Notes: generated by a model not told the origin, from the sequence alone. A DNA stretch of 64,000 nucleotides from JBNJGB01 sp051747385 (GCA_051747385.1 JBNJGB010000005.1:62001-126000); one strand, 5' to 3'. Positions 25,503 to 47,091 are shown, counted from the first letter of the stretch. Translations and numbers: made by a program.

Positions 25503-25665
25503 CCGCTCCCGCCGCCGGCGAGGGCGCCCGTCGATCGTGCACATCTGCCCAGACCCGGAAGGCCCGCACCAGGGCGCCAAGCCGCAAAGGCGCCGAGAAC
25601 CAGGGGAAGATGCAGTAGACGATATGGAGCGACCGGCGAGGACGCCGGTCCCGCGATCCCGCAGG
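25503..25665. repeat. Intergenic stretch with two repeat-like motifs
   Basis: At about 25571-25600 the short motif GGCGCC-AAG recurs in variants (GCGCCAAG, CGCAAAG, GCGCCGAG). At 25631-25650 GACCGGCG and CGCCGGTC form an 8-bp stem over a 4-nt AGGA loop. Both look like degenerate dispersed extragenic repeats. Confidence 0.4.
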
Positions 25666-25899
25666 CTACAGCGGTGGGACTCCGCGGCCGACGAGGCGCT
25701 CCAGGACGCGCATGAACTCCTCGCGCCCGATGTCGACGCGCTCGGCGACTCGACCGTACAGCTGGATGGTCGGGACGTTTCGTCCCCGGCGCTCGTGCTG
25801 TAGCTCGTGGAGCGTGAACAGCACGACGCGCTCTACCCGGGTCAGCCCATCGCGGACGTCCGGAAGCTCCTCCAATGGGTCTCGCTCGCGATGGGACAC
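25666..25899 (-). CDS. Small protein of unknown function, helical (possible winged helix)
   Basis: A 77-residue reading frame. The GTG at 25899 is preceded by GGAG at suitable spacing; an ATG 13 codons earlier is the alternative. The sequence looks protein-like rather than shadow-like: TRVERVVLFTLHELQHERRGR, then VPTIQLYGRVAERVDIG and EEFMRVLERLVGRG. This spacing of helices resembles a small winged-helix domain, but no family is assigned. It may be transcribed towards ilvB. Confidence 0.55.
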   Translation of the reverse strand: MSHRERDPLEELPDVRDGLTRVERVVLFTLHELQHERRGRNVPTIQLYGRVAERVDIGREEFMRVLERLVGRGVPPL

Positions 25900-25980
25900 G
25901 CCCGGTCTCCGGGGTGGAGGGTTCGCGGCGCCGCGCACCGCCGAGGCGGCTCCTCCGCACGGCGCCGTTCTCTGGGCTAG

Positions 25981-26144
25981 GAGCCTGTAGGGTATTGCGG
26001 ACCGAGCGAGCCCGAGGCGATTTCGTCCAGATCGGCGTTCGACGGTTCCGTAGTCGAACCAGTAGGTTCGGCGGAGGGTTCTCGAGCGTCGAGATGGGCG
26101 GAAGCGGCCGGGAATCGCGACGGGAGCATATGCGCTACAGGCTC
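25981..26144 (+). mobile_element. 164-bp MITE-like element, copy A
   Basis: This 164-bp segment is 160/164 identical to the reverse complement of 26970-27133. Its ends are inverted repeats (GAGCCTGTAG on the left, CTACAGGCTC on the right, 10 bp perfect, weaker beyond). It is flanked on both sides by CTAG (25977-25980 and 26145-26148), consistent with a 4-bp target duplication. It carries no complete gene. The right-hand CTAG contains the infC stop codon. Confidence 0.85.
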
Positions 26145-26687
26145 CTAGCTCGTCGTGGGCTCGACGAGCATCGTGATCACGCGGCCCTGGCGATCGGGCT
26201 TCGAGGCGATCTCGCCATGCTCGGCGAGCATCTCGTCGAAGTGCTCGTTGAGGAGATCGATCCAGCGGTTGGCGTACGCGCGCTCACGCCCACGCATCCG
26301 CATCACGAGCTTCACCTTGTCGCCCCGCTTCAGGAAACGCTGGGCGCGCTTGAGCTTCGTGTTGAGATCGTGATCGTCCGTCTTGGGCCGCATCTGGACG
26401 GTCTTGATCTCCGGCGTGTCCTGCTGGTTGTTGGACTCCTTCTTGGACTGCTCGTACTTGAACTTCCCGTAGTCCATGATCCGGCAGACCGGAGGACGCG
26501 CCTTCGGAGCCACCTCCACGAGATCCATGCCGAAGTCCCGGGCCTTGTCTCGGCCCTCGTCCGGAGTCATGAGCCCGAGCTGGTTCCCCTCCGGATCGAT
26601 GACTCGCAGCTCGTGGTACTTGATGTCCTTGTTGACCCGGTGCTTGTTCTTCGGGCGGGACATGTCGAAACGGCGACCTTTACGCAA
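26145..26687 (-). CDS. infC: Translation initiation factor IF-3
   Basis: A 180-residue initiation factor, the same length as E. coli IF-3. It binds the 30S subunit, discriminates initiator tRNA and start codons, and prevents 50S joining. The N-domain shows PKNKHRVNKDIKYHELRVID and the YGKFKYEQSKK linker region. The C-domain shows VQMRPKTDDHDLNTKLKRAQ and FLKRGDKVKLVMRMRGRE. The start is taken as TTG at 26687 after AAGGAGG with 4-nt spacing; a non-ATG start is usual for infC and permits autoregulation. An ATG eight codons later is the alternative. Unusually, rpmI and rplT do not follow. Confidence 0.95.
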   Translation of the reverse strand: MRKGRRFDMSRPKNKHRVNKDIKYHELRVIDPEGNQLGLMTPDEGRDKARDFGMDLVEVAPKARPPVCRIMDYGKFKYEQSKKESNNQQDTPEIKTVQMRPKTDDHDLNTKLKRAQRFLKRGDKVKLVMRMRGRERAYANRWIDLLNEHFDEMLAEHGEIASKPDRQGRVITMLVEPTTS

Positions 26688-26969
26688 TGTGCCTCCTTGG
26701 CTTCGTTCGAGTGGATGATGTGGCGGCCTCCCTTCAGGGGCCGACGCGCCTCGCAGCCGACCGCAGACCAACGTCTACTGCCCTGGCGCGGATGCGTCAC
26801 TGCAGCTCGGTCATGGTCTCATGGTGTAGGCATGCGTTGCCGCAACCATAGACGCGAAGCCGCCCCGAGGCAAGGGTGACCCTCTCCGGGCCCGGTCCGA
26901 TCGGGTTCGGTCGCGTCGATCCATCGCTCGCCCGTCCACCCGCGCGGGCGGGGACGAGGCTGTCGCTAG
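26688..26969. other. infC upstream region
   Basis: 282 bp between infC and copy B of the MITE-like element. Apart from the infC ribosome-binding site (26692-26698) and the CTAG at 26966-26969, no gene or clear promoter is recognised. Confidence 0.4.
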
Positions 26970-27133
26970 GAGCCTGTAGCGCATATGCTCCCGTCGCGAT
27001 TCCCGGCCGCTTCCGCCCATCTCGACGCTCGAGAACCCTCCGCCGAATCTACTGGTTCGACTACAGAACCGTCGAACGCCGATCTGGACGAAATCGCCTC
27101 GGGCTCGCTCGGTCCGCAATACGCTACAGACTC
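26970..27133 (-). mobile_element. 164-bp MITE-like element, copy B (inverted)
   Basis: The inverted second copy, the same length as copy A with four mismatches. Its ends are GAGCCTGTAGCG and CGCTACAGACTC. CTAG flanks it at 26966-26969 and 27134-27137. Both copies keep an open frame encoding RTERARGDFVQIG and GGSGRESRREHMRYRLL, but there is no start codon and it is probably fortuitous. Confidence 0.85.
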
Positions 27134-27231
27134 CTAGGCTCTCGCGACGAGGCAGCCGGCTCCGTTTTCGCCGGCGAGACGCCCACGTCACCAGCCGGTG
27201 CCCCCGCTGCCGGGAACCCTGTCGCGGGCCG

Positions 27232-27558
27232 TCAGTCGCCGCCCTGGACGCCGTGCCCCAGGCGCCGGAGCTCCTTGACGACGCGCACGGCGTGTCGGGC
27301 GGCGTCGTCAAGGTTCGACCGGATGTCCCGAAGCTCCTGCACCTCCCGGCGCGTCGCGGCGACGTCTCCGGTGTCGAGGGCCTCCTCCAGGACCTGCAGG
27401 GACTCGCCCAGGCTGTAGACGTCCATGGTCAGGCTGCCCAGGGGGCTGTTCAGGTCGTGCGCCAGGGCGCGGAGGAGATCCCCGAACCCCTGCCAGGCCG
27501 GGTCCTCCGGGTCCGGGTCCAGCGCGCGGAGGACCTCATCGACGCGATCATCGGCCAC
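27232..27558 (-). CDS. Stand-alone histidine-kinase dimerisation (DHp) domain protein
   Basis: A 108-residue protein whose core is a HisKA-type H-box, LLRALAHDLNSPLGSLTMDV, with the candidate phospho-accepting histidine at residue 34. A second long helix follows (about 60-100). No N, G1, F or G2 ATP-binding boxes exist, so it cannot autophosphorylate. It may be a phosphotransfer protein or a regulator that docks on the neighbouring response regulators. The start is GTG with GGAGG six nt upstream. It lies 45 bp after the receiver gene on the same strand. Confidence 0.75.
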   Translation of the reverse strand: MADDRVDEVLRALDPDPEDPAWQGFGDLLRALAHDLNSPLGSLTMDVYSLGESLQVLEEALDTGDVAATRREVQELRDIRSNLDDAARHAVRVVKELRRLGHGVQGGD

Positions 27559-27603
27559 CGCACACCTCCTCGACCCCTGCCGTGATCCGGTGAGGGAGCG
27601 GGC

Positions 27604-28035
27604 TCACCCCGCCTCCCGGCGCGCCCCTCCGCGCGAGGCCGTGACCATCCCGGCGATGGCCTCCCGGAGCCTGATGGGTTCCATGGGCTTGTCGAAGAAA
27701 GGGGAGTCCACGCCGTCGACGAACGCCTGCACCTCGTCGTCGAGCACGCCCCCGGTCATGAACGCGACGCGCTCGAGCAGGTGCGGTCGATCCGCCTTCA
27801 CCCATAGGTACAGGTCCATGCCGGAGAACCCAGGCATCAGGAGGTCCGTGAGGATGACGTCGAAGCCGTCGTCCTCCTCCAGGAGGGTGCACGCGTCCCG
27901 CGCCGAGTCCACCACCTCGACGTCGTGGAGGCGGCCCAGCACGCGGGCGATGCCCCGCGCGACGGCGCGCTCGTCGTCGACGACGAGGACGCGGCCGCGG
28001 CGCGCGGAGGTCGTTGTGGGTTCAGCGTGTGTCAT
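27604..28035 (-). CDS. Single-domain response regulator
   Basis: A 143-residue CheY-like receiver. The acidic pair is DD at 20-21, the phospho-acceptor D64 is in VILTDLLMPG, and the conserved Lys is K116 in FFDKPMEP. No output domain is attached; the short tail is basic. Its ATG overlaps the 3' end of the HD-GYP gene by 14 bp, so the two are co-translated. It probably shuttles phosphate in the same phosphorelay. Confidence 0.9.
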   Translation of the reverse strand: MTHAEPTTTSARRGRVLVVDDERAVARGIARVLGRLHDVEVVDSARDACTLLEEDDGFDVILTDLLMPGFSGMDLYLWVKADRPHLLERVAFMTGGVLDDEVQAFVDGVDSPFFDKPMEPIRLREAIAGMVTASRGGARREAG

Positions 28036-29197
28036 GGTCGTCCGCCCAGCGCTTCTTGATGGCCTGCACCTCGTCGATGACGCCGAAGAAGAGGTCCACC
28101 AGATCGGGATCGAAGTGCTCGCCGCGGCCCTCCCGCAGGATGCCCAGCGACTTCTCGATGGAGAACGCGTCCTTGTAGACGCGCCGGCTGGTCAGGGCGT
28201 CGAAGACGTCTGCGATGGCGGTCAGGCGCCCCTCGATGGGGATCTCACTGCCCTCCAACCCGTGGGGATAGCCGCCGCCGTCCCACCGCTCGTGGTGGGT
28301 CAGGGCGATGACGGCGCCCAGCTCCAGCAGCGGGGCGTCCGAGCCCGTGAGGATCCGATGACCCAGCACCGTGTGCTGCTTCATCGCCTCGTACTCCTCC
28401 GCCGTCAGGCGCCCAGGCTTGAGGAGGATCTCGTCGGGGATGCCGATCTTCCCCACGTCGTGCATGGGGGCCGCCCGGCGGATCTGCTCGCAGCGCTCGG
28501 GCGGCAGCCCCACCTCCCGCGCCAGGAGCGCGGAATACCGGCTCATGCGCTCCAGGTGCTCGCCGGTCTCGGGATCCCGGAACTCCGCGGCGGCCCCCAG
28601 GCGCCGGACGGTCTCCTCGTGCGCCAGGCTGACGCGCTGCTCGGCGGCCTCGACGCGCCGCAGGGCCTGGCGCAGGTGTTCGGTGCGTGCCCGCACGGCC
28701 TCCTCCAGGCCGTCCTTCTGCTCCACGACGCGGTGGTGATACCGCTTCATCCGGACCAGGTTGCGGACTCGCAGCAGAAGCTCCACGGGCGCGACCGGCT
28801 TGGCCAGGAACTCGTCGGCGCCGGCCCGCAGGCCACGGAGCCGGTGATCCTCGTTGTCGTAGCCCGTCATGAAGATGACAGGGAGGCTCAGGGAGTCGTA
28901 CTTCCGGCGGATGCGGGAGCAGACCTCCACGCCGTCCATCCCGGGCAACACCAGGTCCAGGAGCGCCAGGTCGACCTGCTCGCGCTCCAGGGCTTCGAGG
29001 GCCTCCTCCCCGCTCGCGCAAGGCACGATGCGGTGGCCCTTGCGCTCCAAGGCGCGGCTCATGGCGCTTCGCGCCGCGTCCTCGTCCTCGAGGACCAGCA
29101 CGACCGCGCCGCGATCCACCGGCTCTCGGGTTCTGGGGGCCGTCACTCCGGGCGCAGCCGGAGCCGCCGACGACTCCTCGGACTCCACGCGGCTCAT
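28022..29197 (-). CDS. Response regulator with HD-GYP c-di-GMP phosphodiesterase domain
   Basis: A 391-residue protein. The receiver spans about 30-150 with phospho-acceptor D81 (LALLDLVLPGMDG) and K133 in FLAKPVAP. A helical linker of about 50 residues follows. The HD-GYP domain has the catalytic pair H246-D247 in MHDVGKIGIPDEIL and the signature HHERWDGGGYP at 301-311, so cyclic-di-GMP hydrolysis is expected. GTAGGAG precedes the ATG. It lies 168 bp downstream of the Kai-linked hybrid kinase, its likely phosphodonor system. Confidence 0.95.
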   Translation of the reverse strand: MSRVESEESSAAPAAPGVTAPRTREPVDRGAVVLVLEDEDAARSAMSRALERKGHRIVPCASGEEALEALEREQVDLALLDLVLPGMDGVEVCSRIRRKYDSLSLPVIFMTGYDNEDHRLRGLRAGADEFLAKPVAPVELLLRVRNLVRMKRYHHRVVEQKDGLEEAVRARTEHLRQALRRVEAAEQRVSLAHEETVRRLGAAAEFRDPETGEHLERMSRYSALLAREVGLPPERCEQIRRAAPMHDVGKIGIPDEILLKPGRLTAEEYEAMKQHTVLGHRILTGSDAPLLELGAVIALTHHERWDGGGYPHGLEGSEIPIEGRLTAIADVFDALTSRRVYKDAFSIEKSLGILREGRGEHFDPDLVDLFFGVIDEVQAIKKRWADDHDTR

Positions 29198-29231
29198 CGG
29201 GGGCTCCTACCTGGACGTTCCGGCCGATGGA

Positions 29232-29256
29232 ACGAACAGGGTGCACGGGACGAACA
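29232..29256 (-). promoter_or_regulatory. Direct repeat ACGAACA upstream of the HD-GYP gene
   Basis: ACGAACA occurs at 29232-29238 and 29250-29256, starts 18 bp apart, 35-59 bp upstream of the start codon. It may be a regulator-binding site. No convincing -10/-35 pair was identified. Confidence 0.3.
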
Positions 29257-29365
29257 AGACCTCACTCTGCGACAGGGCATCGGTCACTCCGAGGCGAAAC
29301 TTGAACCGAATCGTCGCACGTCCCCGTACCCTAGCCGCTCGCTCCGAAGGACGCCAGAATCGCCG

Positions 29366-32688
<3,323 letters not shown>

Positions 32689-32692
<4 letters not shown>

Positions 32693-32988
32693 GAGGCCGT
32701 CTCGACGCCCAGGACGACACGACGCACCAGGCTCCGATCGCCGAGACTCCCGGCCACCCGCACCACGGGCTCCGGCTCCACCCGCAGGAGGGTCGGCGTG
32801 AGGATCACCCCGTCCTCGTGGGCCCGAAGAGGCTCCTCGAAGACGTCGATCACCTCCACTCGCGGCGGTGCGCCCGCCAGGGCCTCGCAGAACGACGCCA
32901 GGTTGGCACGCGCCGCCTGGGAGTTCGGCGCCTCGCCGGCGACGTACAGTCGCAGCCTGATCCGCGGCTCCTCCCCCGCCTCGGTCAC
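32689..32988 (-). CDS. kaiB: KaiB-like protein
   Basis: A 99-residue KaiB-family protein of thioredoxin-like fold. It aligns well with cyanobacterial KaiB: LYVAGEAPNSQAA (for LYVAGNTPNS), VEVIDVFEEP, GVILTPTLLRVEPEPVVRVAG (in two pieces) and SLGDRSLV. KaiB binds KaiC and remodels signalling to output kinases. The GTG start overlaps the kaiC-like stop as GTGA, and its own stop overlaps the kinase start, so the three are tightly coupled. No KaiA is present. A non-circadian stress role, as proposed for some heterotrophs, is equally possible. Confidence 0.88.
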
Positions 32989-33950
32989 TCCCCGTCCTCC
33001 ATCGAGGCGTCGAGCGCGGCCTCGAACCCGGTGTCGGCATCGCGGAGGATCCCGACGTCGCGCCTCCACCGAGCCGCCGTCCGCCGGTCCGCGCGCGCCT
33101 CCTCCTGCAGGGTCTTCAGCTCCAGCTCGCGGTCGGCGACCTGACCCTGCAGCCGCTCCAAGGCGGCCCGGAGCCCCGCCGCCTCCAGCTCGACACGCCG
33201 GCGCTCGCGCTCGTGCGTCCGGCGCGCCTCCCGCCGCCGTGCGCGCTCCTCGGCCTCCTTCTCGTACCGGAGGGTCCCCATCAGCACCTCGCCGCCCGCC
33301 GTGTAGACGTCGCGGAGGTGGATCCCGTCGTCGTCCAGGGTCAGCTCGCGGACCTGATTGGAATGGCCGACGCCGCGCGACTTCATGAAGCGGTGGTCCG
33401 GATCGAGGCGGCCGTCGGAGGAGTCGGCCTTGGCGCTGAGCAGCCCGGTCACGCCCGAGTCGTGCAGCCACCGATCCAGGCGGTGCACCTCACGGCGACG
33501 CGCGCCGGCGTCCGGCAGGACCTGCAGGAGGACGTCCAGCCCGTCCAGGGCCACCCACCTCGCGCCGATCGCCTCCGTCAGGCCCTCCAGCCGGGCCGTC
33601 AGTCCCAGGAGGTCCACGCGATGGTCCGAAAGCACGGCGTCGGAGACGTCCGCGTCCACGAAGAGGAGGCGGCGGTCTGCCATCAGGTCCTCCAGCCCCC
33701 AGCCGAACGAGGCCACGTTGGCGCGCAGGCGAGCCGAGTCCTCCTCGAATGCCACGAAGATGCCGGGCTCGCCCCGCCGGGCGGCGCCCGCCAGGACCTG
33801 AAGGGCCAGGAGGGTCTTGCCGGTGCCCGGGCCCCCGCTCACGAGATACGTGCGCCCCACGGGGAGACCGCCCCGGGCGAGCGAGTCGAGTCCCGGGACG
33901 GACGTGGACGCGCGCTCGGGTAGCGGAGGATCGGAAGTCTGGTCGGACAT
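32985..33950 (-). CDS. kaiC: KaiC-like RecA-superfamily ATPase, single domain
   Basis: A 321-residue protein with one KaiC/RadA-type RecA domain; canonical KaiC has two and about 520 residues. Walker A GGPGTGKT is at 39-46 and the paired glutamates FVAFEED at 69-70. The KaiC C-terminal section KSRGVGHSNQVRELTLDDDG-IHLRDVY is clear. A charged coiled coil follows (about 235-300), as in some non-cyanobacterial KaiC variants. The start at 33950 has no good Shine-Dalgarno; a GTG four codons upstream is possible. It is first in the kaiC-kaiB-kinase operon. The name indicates family membership, not a proven clock role. Confidence 0.85.
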   Translation of the reverse strand: MSDQTSDPPLPERASTSVPGLDSLARGGLPVGRTYLVSGGPGTGKTLLALQVLAGAARRGEPGIFVAFEEDSARLRANVASFGWGLEDLMADRRLLFVDADVSDAVLSDHRVDLLGLTARLEGLTEAIGARWVALDGLDVLLQVLPDAGARRREVHRLDRWLHDSGVTGLLSAKADSSDGRLDPDHRFMKSRGVGHSNQVRELTLDDDGIHLRDVYTAGGEVLMGTLRYEKEAEERARRREARRTHERERRRVELEAAGLRAALERLQGQVADRELELKTLQEEARADRRTAARWRRDVGILRDADTGFEAALDASMEDGE

Positions 33951-34437
33951 GCAGTCCCGTGTCACTGGGAGAGCCGCTCGTCTCGGCGGCGACTCGGGAT
34001 CCTCCTTGGCACCTGATGCCACGTCAAGGGTTCGGTCCACATCGTGGCGCATCGGCACGAATCGTCGCCTCGGCGCGCGACTGTCCGATCGTGCGATCAC
34101 CGTATGACGGCAGCGTTTTGGCGTGTGCGTGACCGCTGGTTACTTCCGCCGCGCCGGGGAGGCCCCGGTCCTGGCGGCGGATCTGCGTCGCGCACCTGCC
34201 CGTCGCGAACGCACCCGCGCTGCACCAACAGAGCGCATCCCCGGTCTCGAGACTACGACCTCGGGTCGGATCTCGGATGGGGTCGTCGCAGGCGCGTACC
34301 GCCCTCGGTCGCGCCTGTCGGACCGGCGGCTCGGCACCAACGCGCGGGCAGGCGCCCACACCGCAGTGCACCGCGACTACTGTGACGACACACCACTCGT
34401 CCGGTACGTCACGCAAACGGGACCGGGGCCGAAGCCG

Positions 34438-34469
34438 CGTGTCGCGACACGGCGCCGCGTCGCGACGCG
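34438..34469 (+). promoter_or_regulatory. Two tandem 14-bp palindromes with core GTCGCGAC
   Basis: CGTGTCGCGACACG (34438-34451) and CGCGTCGCGACGCG (34456-34469) are both perfect palindromes, with centres 18 bp apart. The second abuts the TTGACA at 34470. Such a layout is typical of a dimeric regulator binding cooperatively next to the -35 box. Confidence 0.65.
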
Positions 34470-34498
34470 TTGACAAGCCCCGCGTCTCTCCCCTGTCG
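34470..34498 (+). promoter_or_regulatory. Candidate promoter of the 148-residue gene
   Basis: A consensus TTGACA (34470-34475), with a poor -10 (CTGTCG, 34493-34498) at 17-bp spacing. The weak -10 beside two operator-like palindromes fits an activator-dependent promoter. Confidence 0.45.
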
Positions 34499-34549
34499 TG
34501 GTTCTGCCGTCGATCCCGTCGGCAGACAAGCACGGCCACAGGAGACTCC

Positions 34550-34996
34550 ATGGACACGTACACGCTCTACCCCACCCGCAGCCTCACCATCGATGACGGC
34601 AACGGCTTCCGCGTCGAGTTCCCGGAGGGGACCGTCAGCAGCCAGGTGGAGGTCCGCGCCGGCCTCCTCGGCCCCATCGACCCCCAGCCGAGCTCGCGGC
34701 TCATGACCGTCGACGGCCGAATGTACCGCATCGGCTTCGCCTCCGACGAGAGGATCCTGAAGGACGTCTACGTTCAGGTCCCTTGGACCATGGACGTCTC
34801 GTCCTCCAAGCACGTCTGCCGCTGCACGACCAAGCCGCAGTATCCGGATCCCCTCCCCTGGAACCCGGACGACGACGACTACTCGGAGGCCTCCAACTGG
34901 ACCGAGGAGAGCAACGTCCGGCCGCACCAGTCGGGGGACGTGGTCGCGACGAACACCAGCGTCCTCGGCACCTTCGTCGTCGGCGACAAGCTCTGA
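34550..34996 (+). CDS. Hypothetical acidic protein (148 residues)
   Basis: A soluble-looking protein with no signal peptide. AGGAGACTCC precedes the ATG. Early residues form beta-rich stretches (LYPTRSLTIDDGNGFRVEFP, VSSQVEVRAGLLG), followed by RMYRIGFASDERILKDVYVQV. A Cys pair CRC and an acidic loop DDDD follow, then VVATNTSVLGTFVVGD at the end. The pattern suggests a small all-beta domain; no family is recognised. A strong hairpin follows the stop. Confidence 0.75.
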   Translation: MDTYTLYPTRSLTIDDGNGFRVEFPEGTVSSQVEVRAGLLGPIDPQPSSRLMTVDGRMYRIGFASDERILKDVYVQVPWTMDVSSSKHVCRCTTKPQYPDPLPWNPDDDDYSEASNWTEESNVRPHQSGDVVATNTSVLGTFVVGDKL

Positions 34997-35008
34997 CGCG
35001 AGAGCCCG

Positions 35009-35053
35009 CCGCCGTCCCCGCCCGCCGAGCCGAGTCGTCTGCGGGGACGGCGG
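35009..35053 (+). terminator. Hairpin with 13-bp perfect arms
   Basis: CCGCCGTCCCCGC (35009-35021) pairs with GCGGGGACGGCGG (35041-35053) around a 19-nt loop, starting 12 bp after the 148-residue gene. No T-tract follows, but the stem is very stable and lies before an independent gene with its own ribosome-binding site. Confidence 0.7.
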
Positions 35054-35179
35054 TGCCCCCCACCGCTTCGCTTTCGAGCAGGGTTCGCGGGAACCTGGAC
35101 GCGGAGGCCCGTGTTGGCGTAGACCACCGTCGCTCGGCGGCCGGCGACGCCGGTCGGCCACGCACCTCCGGGAGGAGCG

Positions 35180-36247
35180 ATGACGGTCCAGGCCCCACCC
35201 CACACGGCCCCTGCGCGCGACGACGTCCGCGGCGTGGTGCGGCCCCTGAGCGTGGCGCCCATGATGGACCGGACCGACCGCCACTTCCGCGCCCTCATGC
35301 GCCGGATCACGCGCCACACCCTCCTGTACACGGAGATGCTCACGACCGGGGCGATCCTCTTCGGGGATCGGGACCACCTCCTGGGCTACGACCCGATGGA
35401 GCGCCCCCTCGCCTTCCAGGCGGGCGGCGAGGACCCGGAGGCCCTGGCCGCGGCGGCGCGGATCGTCGAGGACCTGGGCTACGACGAGATCGACCTCAAC
35501 ATCGGGTGCCCGTCGGATCGCGTCCAGAGCGGAGCCTTCGGCGCGGCCCTGATGACCCGGCCCGAGCGGGTGGCCGAGTGCGTGGCCACCATGCGCGCCG
35601 CCGTCCGCATCCCGGTGACGGTCAAGCACCGCATCGGGGTCGACGACCTCGATCGCTACGAGGACATGGCGCGGTTCGTCGAGACCGTGTCCGCGGCCGG
35701 CGCGGACCGCTTCACGGTGCATGCGCGCAAGGCCTGGCTCCAGGGCCTGAGCCCCAAGGACAACCGGAACGTACCGCCCCTGCGCTACGAGGACGTCTAC
35801 CGCCTCAAGCGCGACTTCCCCCACCTCGTGGTGGAGATCAACGGCGGCGTCCGGAGCCTCGACGAGGTGCGGGAGCACCTGCGCCGGGTGGACGCCGTGA
35901 TGATCGGCCGCGCGGCCTGGGACACCCCGTGGATGTTCGCCGAGGCGGACCGGCGCATCTTCGCGGACGCCCACCCGCTCCCGACGCGCCACGGGGTCGT
36001 CGAGGCCATGCTCCCCTACGCCCAGGCCTGGGTCGAGGCCGGGGGGCGCCTCCACCACGTCACGAAACCCATGCTCCACCTCTTCCGGGGCTGCCCGGGC
36101 GCCAAGGCGTGGCGGCGGCACATCGCGGAGAACGCCCACCGGGACGGCGCGGACGCGCGGGTGCTGGAGGAGGCCCTGGCAAGGGTCCCGCGCGAGGCCG
36201 CGACCACGGACACGGAGGTCGGCGATGCCCCTCGCCCGGGTGGGTAG
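35180..36247 (+). CDS. dusA: tRNA-dihydrouridine(20/20a) synthase DusA
   Basis: A 355-residue flavoenzyme that reduces uridines 20/20a in the tRNA D-loop. The FMN-binding TIM barrel begins SVAPMMDRTDRHFRALMRR. The catalytic cysteine is C110 in DLNIGCPSDRVQSGAFGAAL, and VTVKHRIGVDD, FTVHARKAWLQGLSPK and EINGGVRS follow. These features are specific to the DusA subgroup. GGGAGGAG precedes the ATG. It stands alone between the 148-residue gene and the giant surface protein. Confidence 0.96.
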   Translation: MTVQAPPHTAPARDDVRGVVRPLSVAPMMDRTDRHFRALMRRITRHTLLYTEMLTTGAILFGDRDHLLGYDPMERPLAFQAGGEDPEALAAAARIVEDLGYDEIDLNIGCPSDRVQSGAFGAALMTRPERVAECVATMRAAVRIPVTVKHRIGVDDLDRYEDMARFVETVSAAGADRFTVHARKAWLQGLSPKDNRNVPPLRYEDVYRLKRDFPHLVVEINGGVRSLDEVREHLRRVDAVMIGRAAWDTPWMFAEADRRIFADAHPLPTRHGVVEAMLPYAQAWVEAGGRLHHVTKPMLHLFRGCPGAKAWRRHIAENAHRDGADARVLEEALARVPREAATTDTEVGDAPRPGG

Positions 36248-36442
36248 CGCCCGCATCCACTATCGGCGCGCCGGGGACTCGGGACCACCTCCGGGAGGCG
36301 GACCGGGGACCGGGATGAGCCGGGAGCGAGCCCGTGCGGGATCCGTCGGTTCCGAGGCCCGCTTGCGCCCGACTCGACGGCGCCGGTATCGTCGTCGCCG
36401 GTCGGAACGGACTACTTGATCTCGGGGAATTCGGGGGGATCC

Positions 36443-46951
<10,509 letters not shown>

Positions 46952-47060
46952 CCGCCCGACAGCGGGTCCGCTTCCAGGACGCCGTGAGCGAGCTGAGCCT
47001 GGAGCCGACGGCAGCCGCCGACGCCGACACGGCCGGGCCGTGAGAAAAGCTCGAACCGGC

Positions 47061-47091
47061 CGCGCCGGGTCGTTGGCCTCGACCCGACGCG
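47061..47091. terminator. Hairpin downstream of the giant protein gene
   Basis: CGGGTCG (47066-47072) pairs with CGACCCG (47080-47086) over TTGGCCT. Four further outer pairs extend the stem to 47061-47091 with one mismatch. It lies 110 bp after the stop. Confidence 0.45.

Larger units (their letters stand above)
33951..34549. other. 599-bp intergenic region between kaiC-like and a divergent small gene
   Basis: No convincing gene is seen. The right end carries two tandem palindromes and a TTGACA box. The left end carries AAGGAGG about 60 bp upstream of the kaiC-like start with no start codon positioned for it. A GATCG-TG-CGATC dyad lies near 34093. The middle has no recognised element. Confidence 0.45.

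Noticed and set aside
25981..27133. Shared open frame in both MITE-like copies as a real peptide
   Set aside because: No start codon or ribosome-binding site inside the element; similarity is fully explained by the DNA repeat.
36416..36442. TTG start for the giant protein, nine codons upstream
   Set aside because: The ATG at 36443 has a G-rich ribosome-binding site and a normal signal peptide start.
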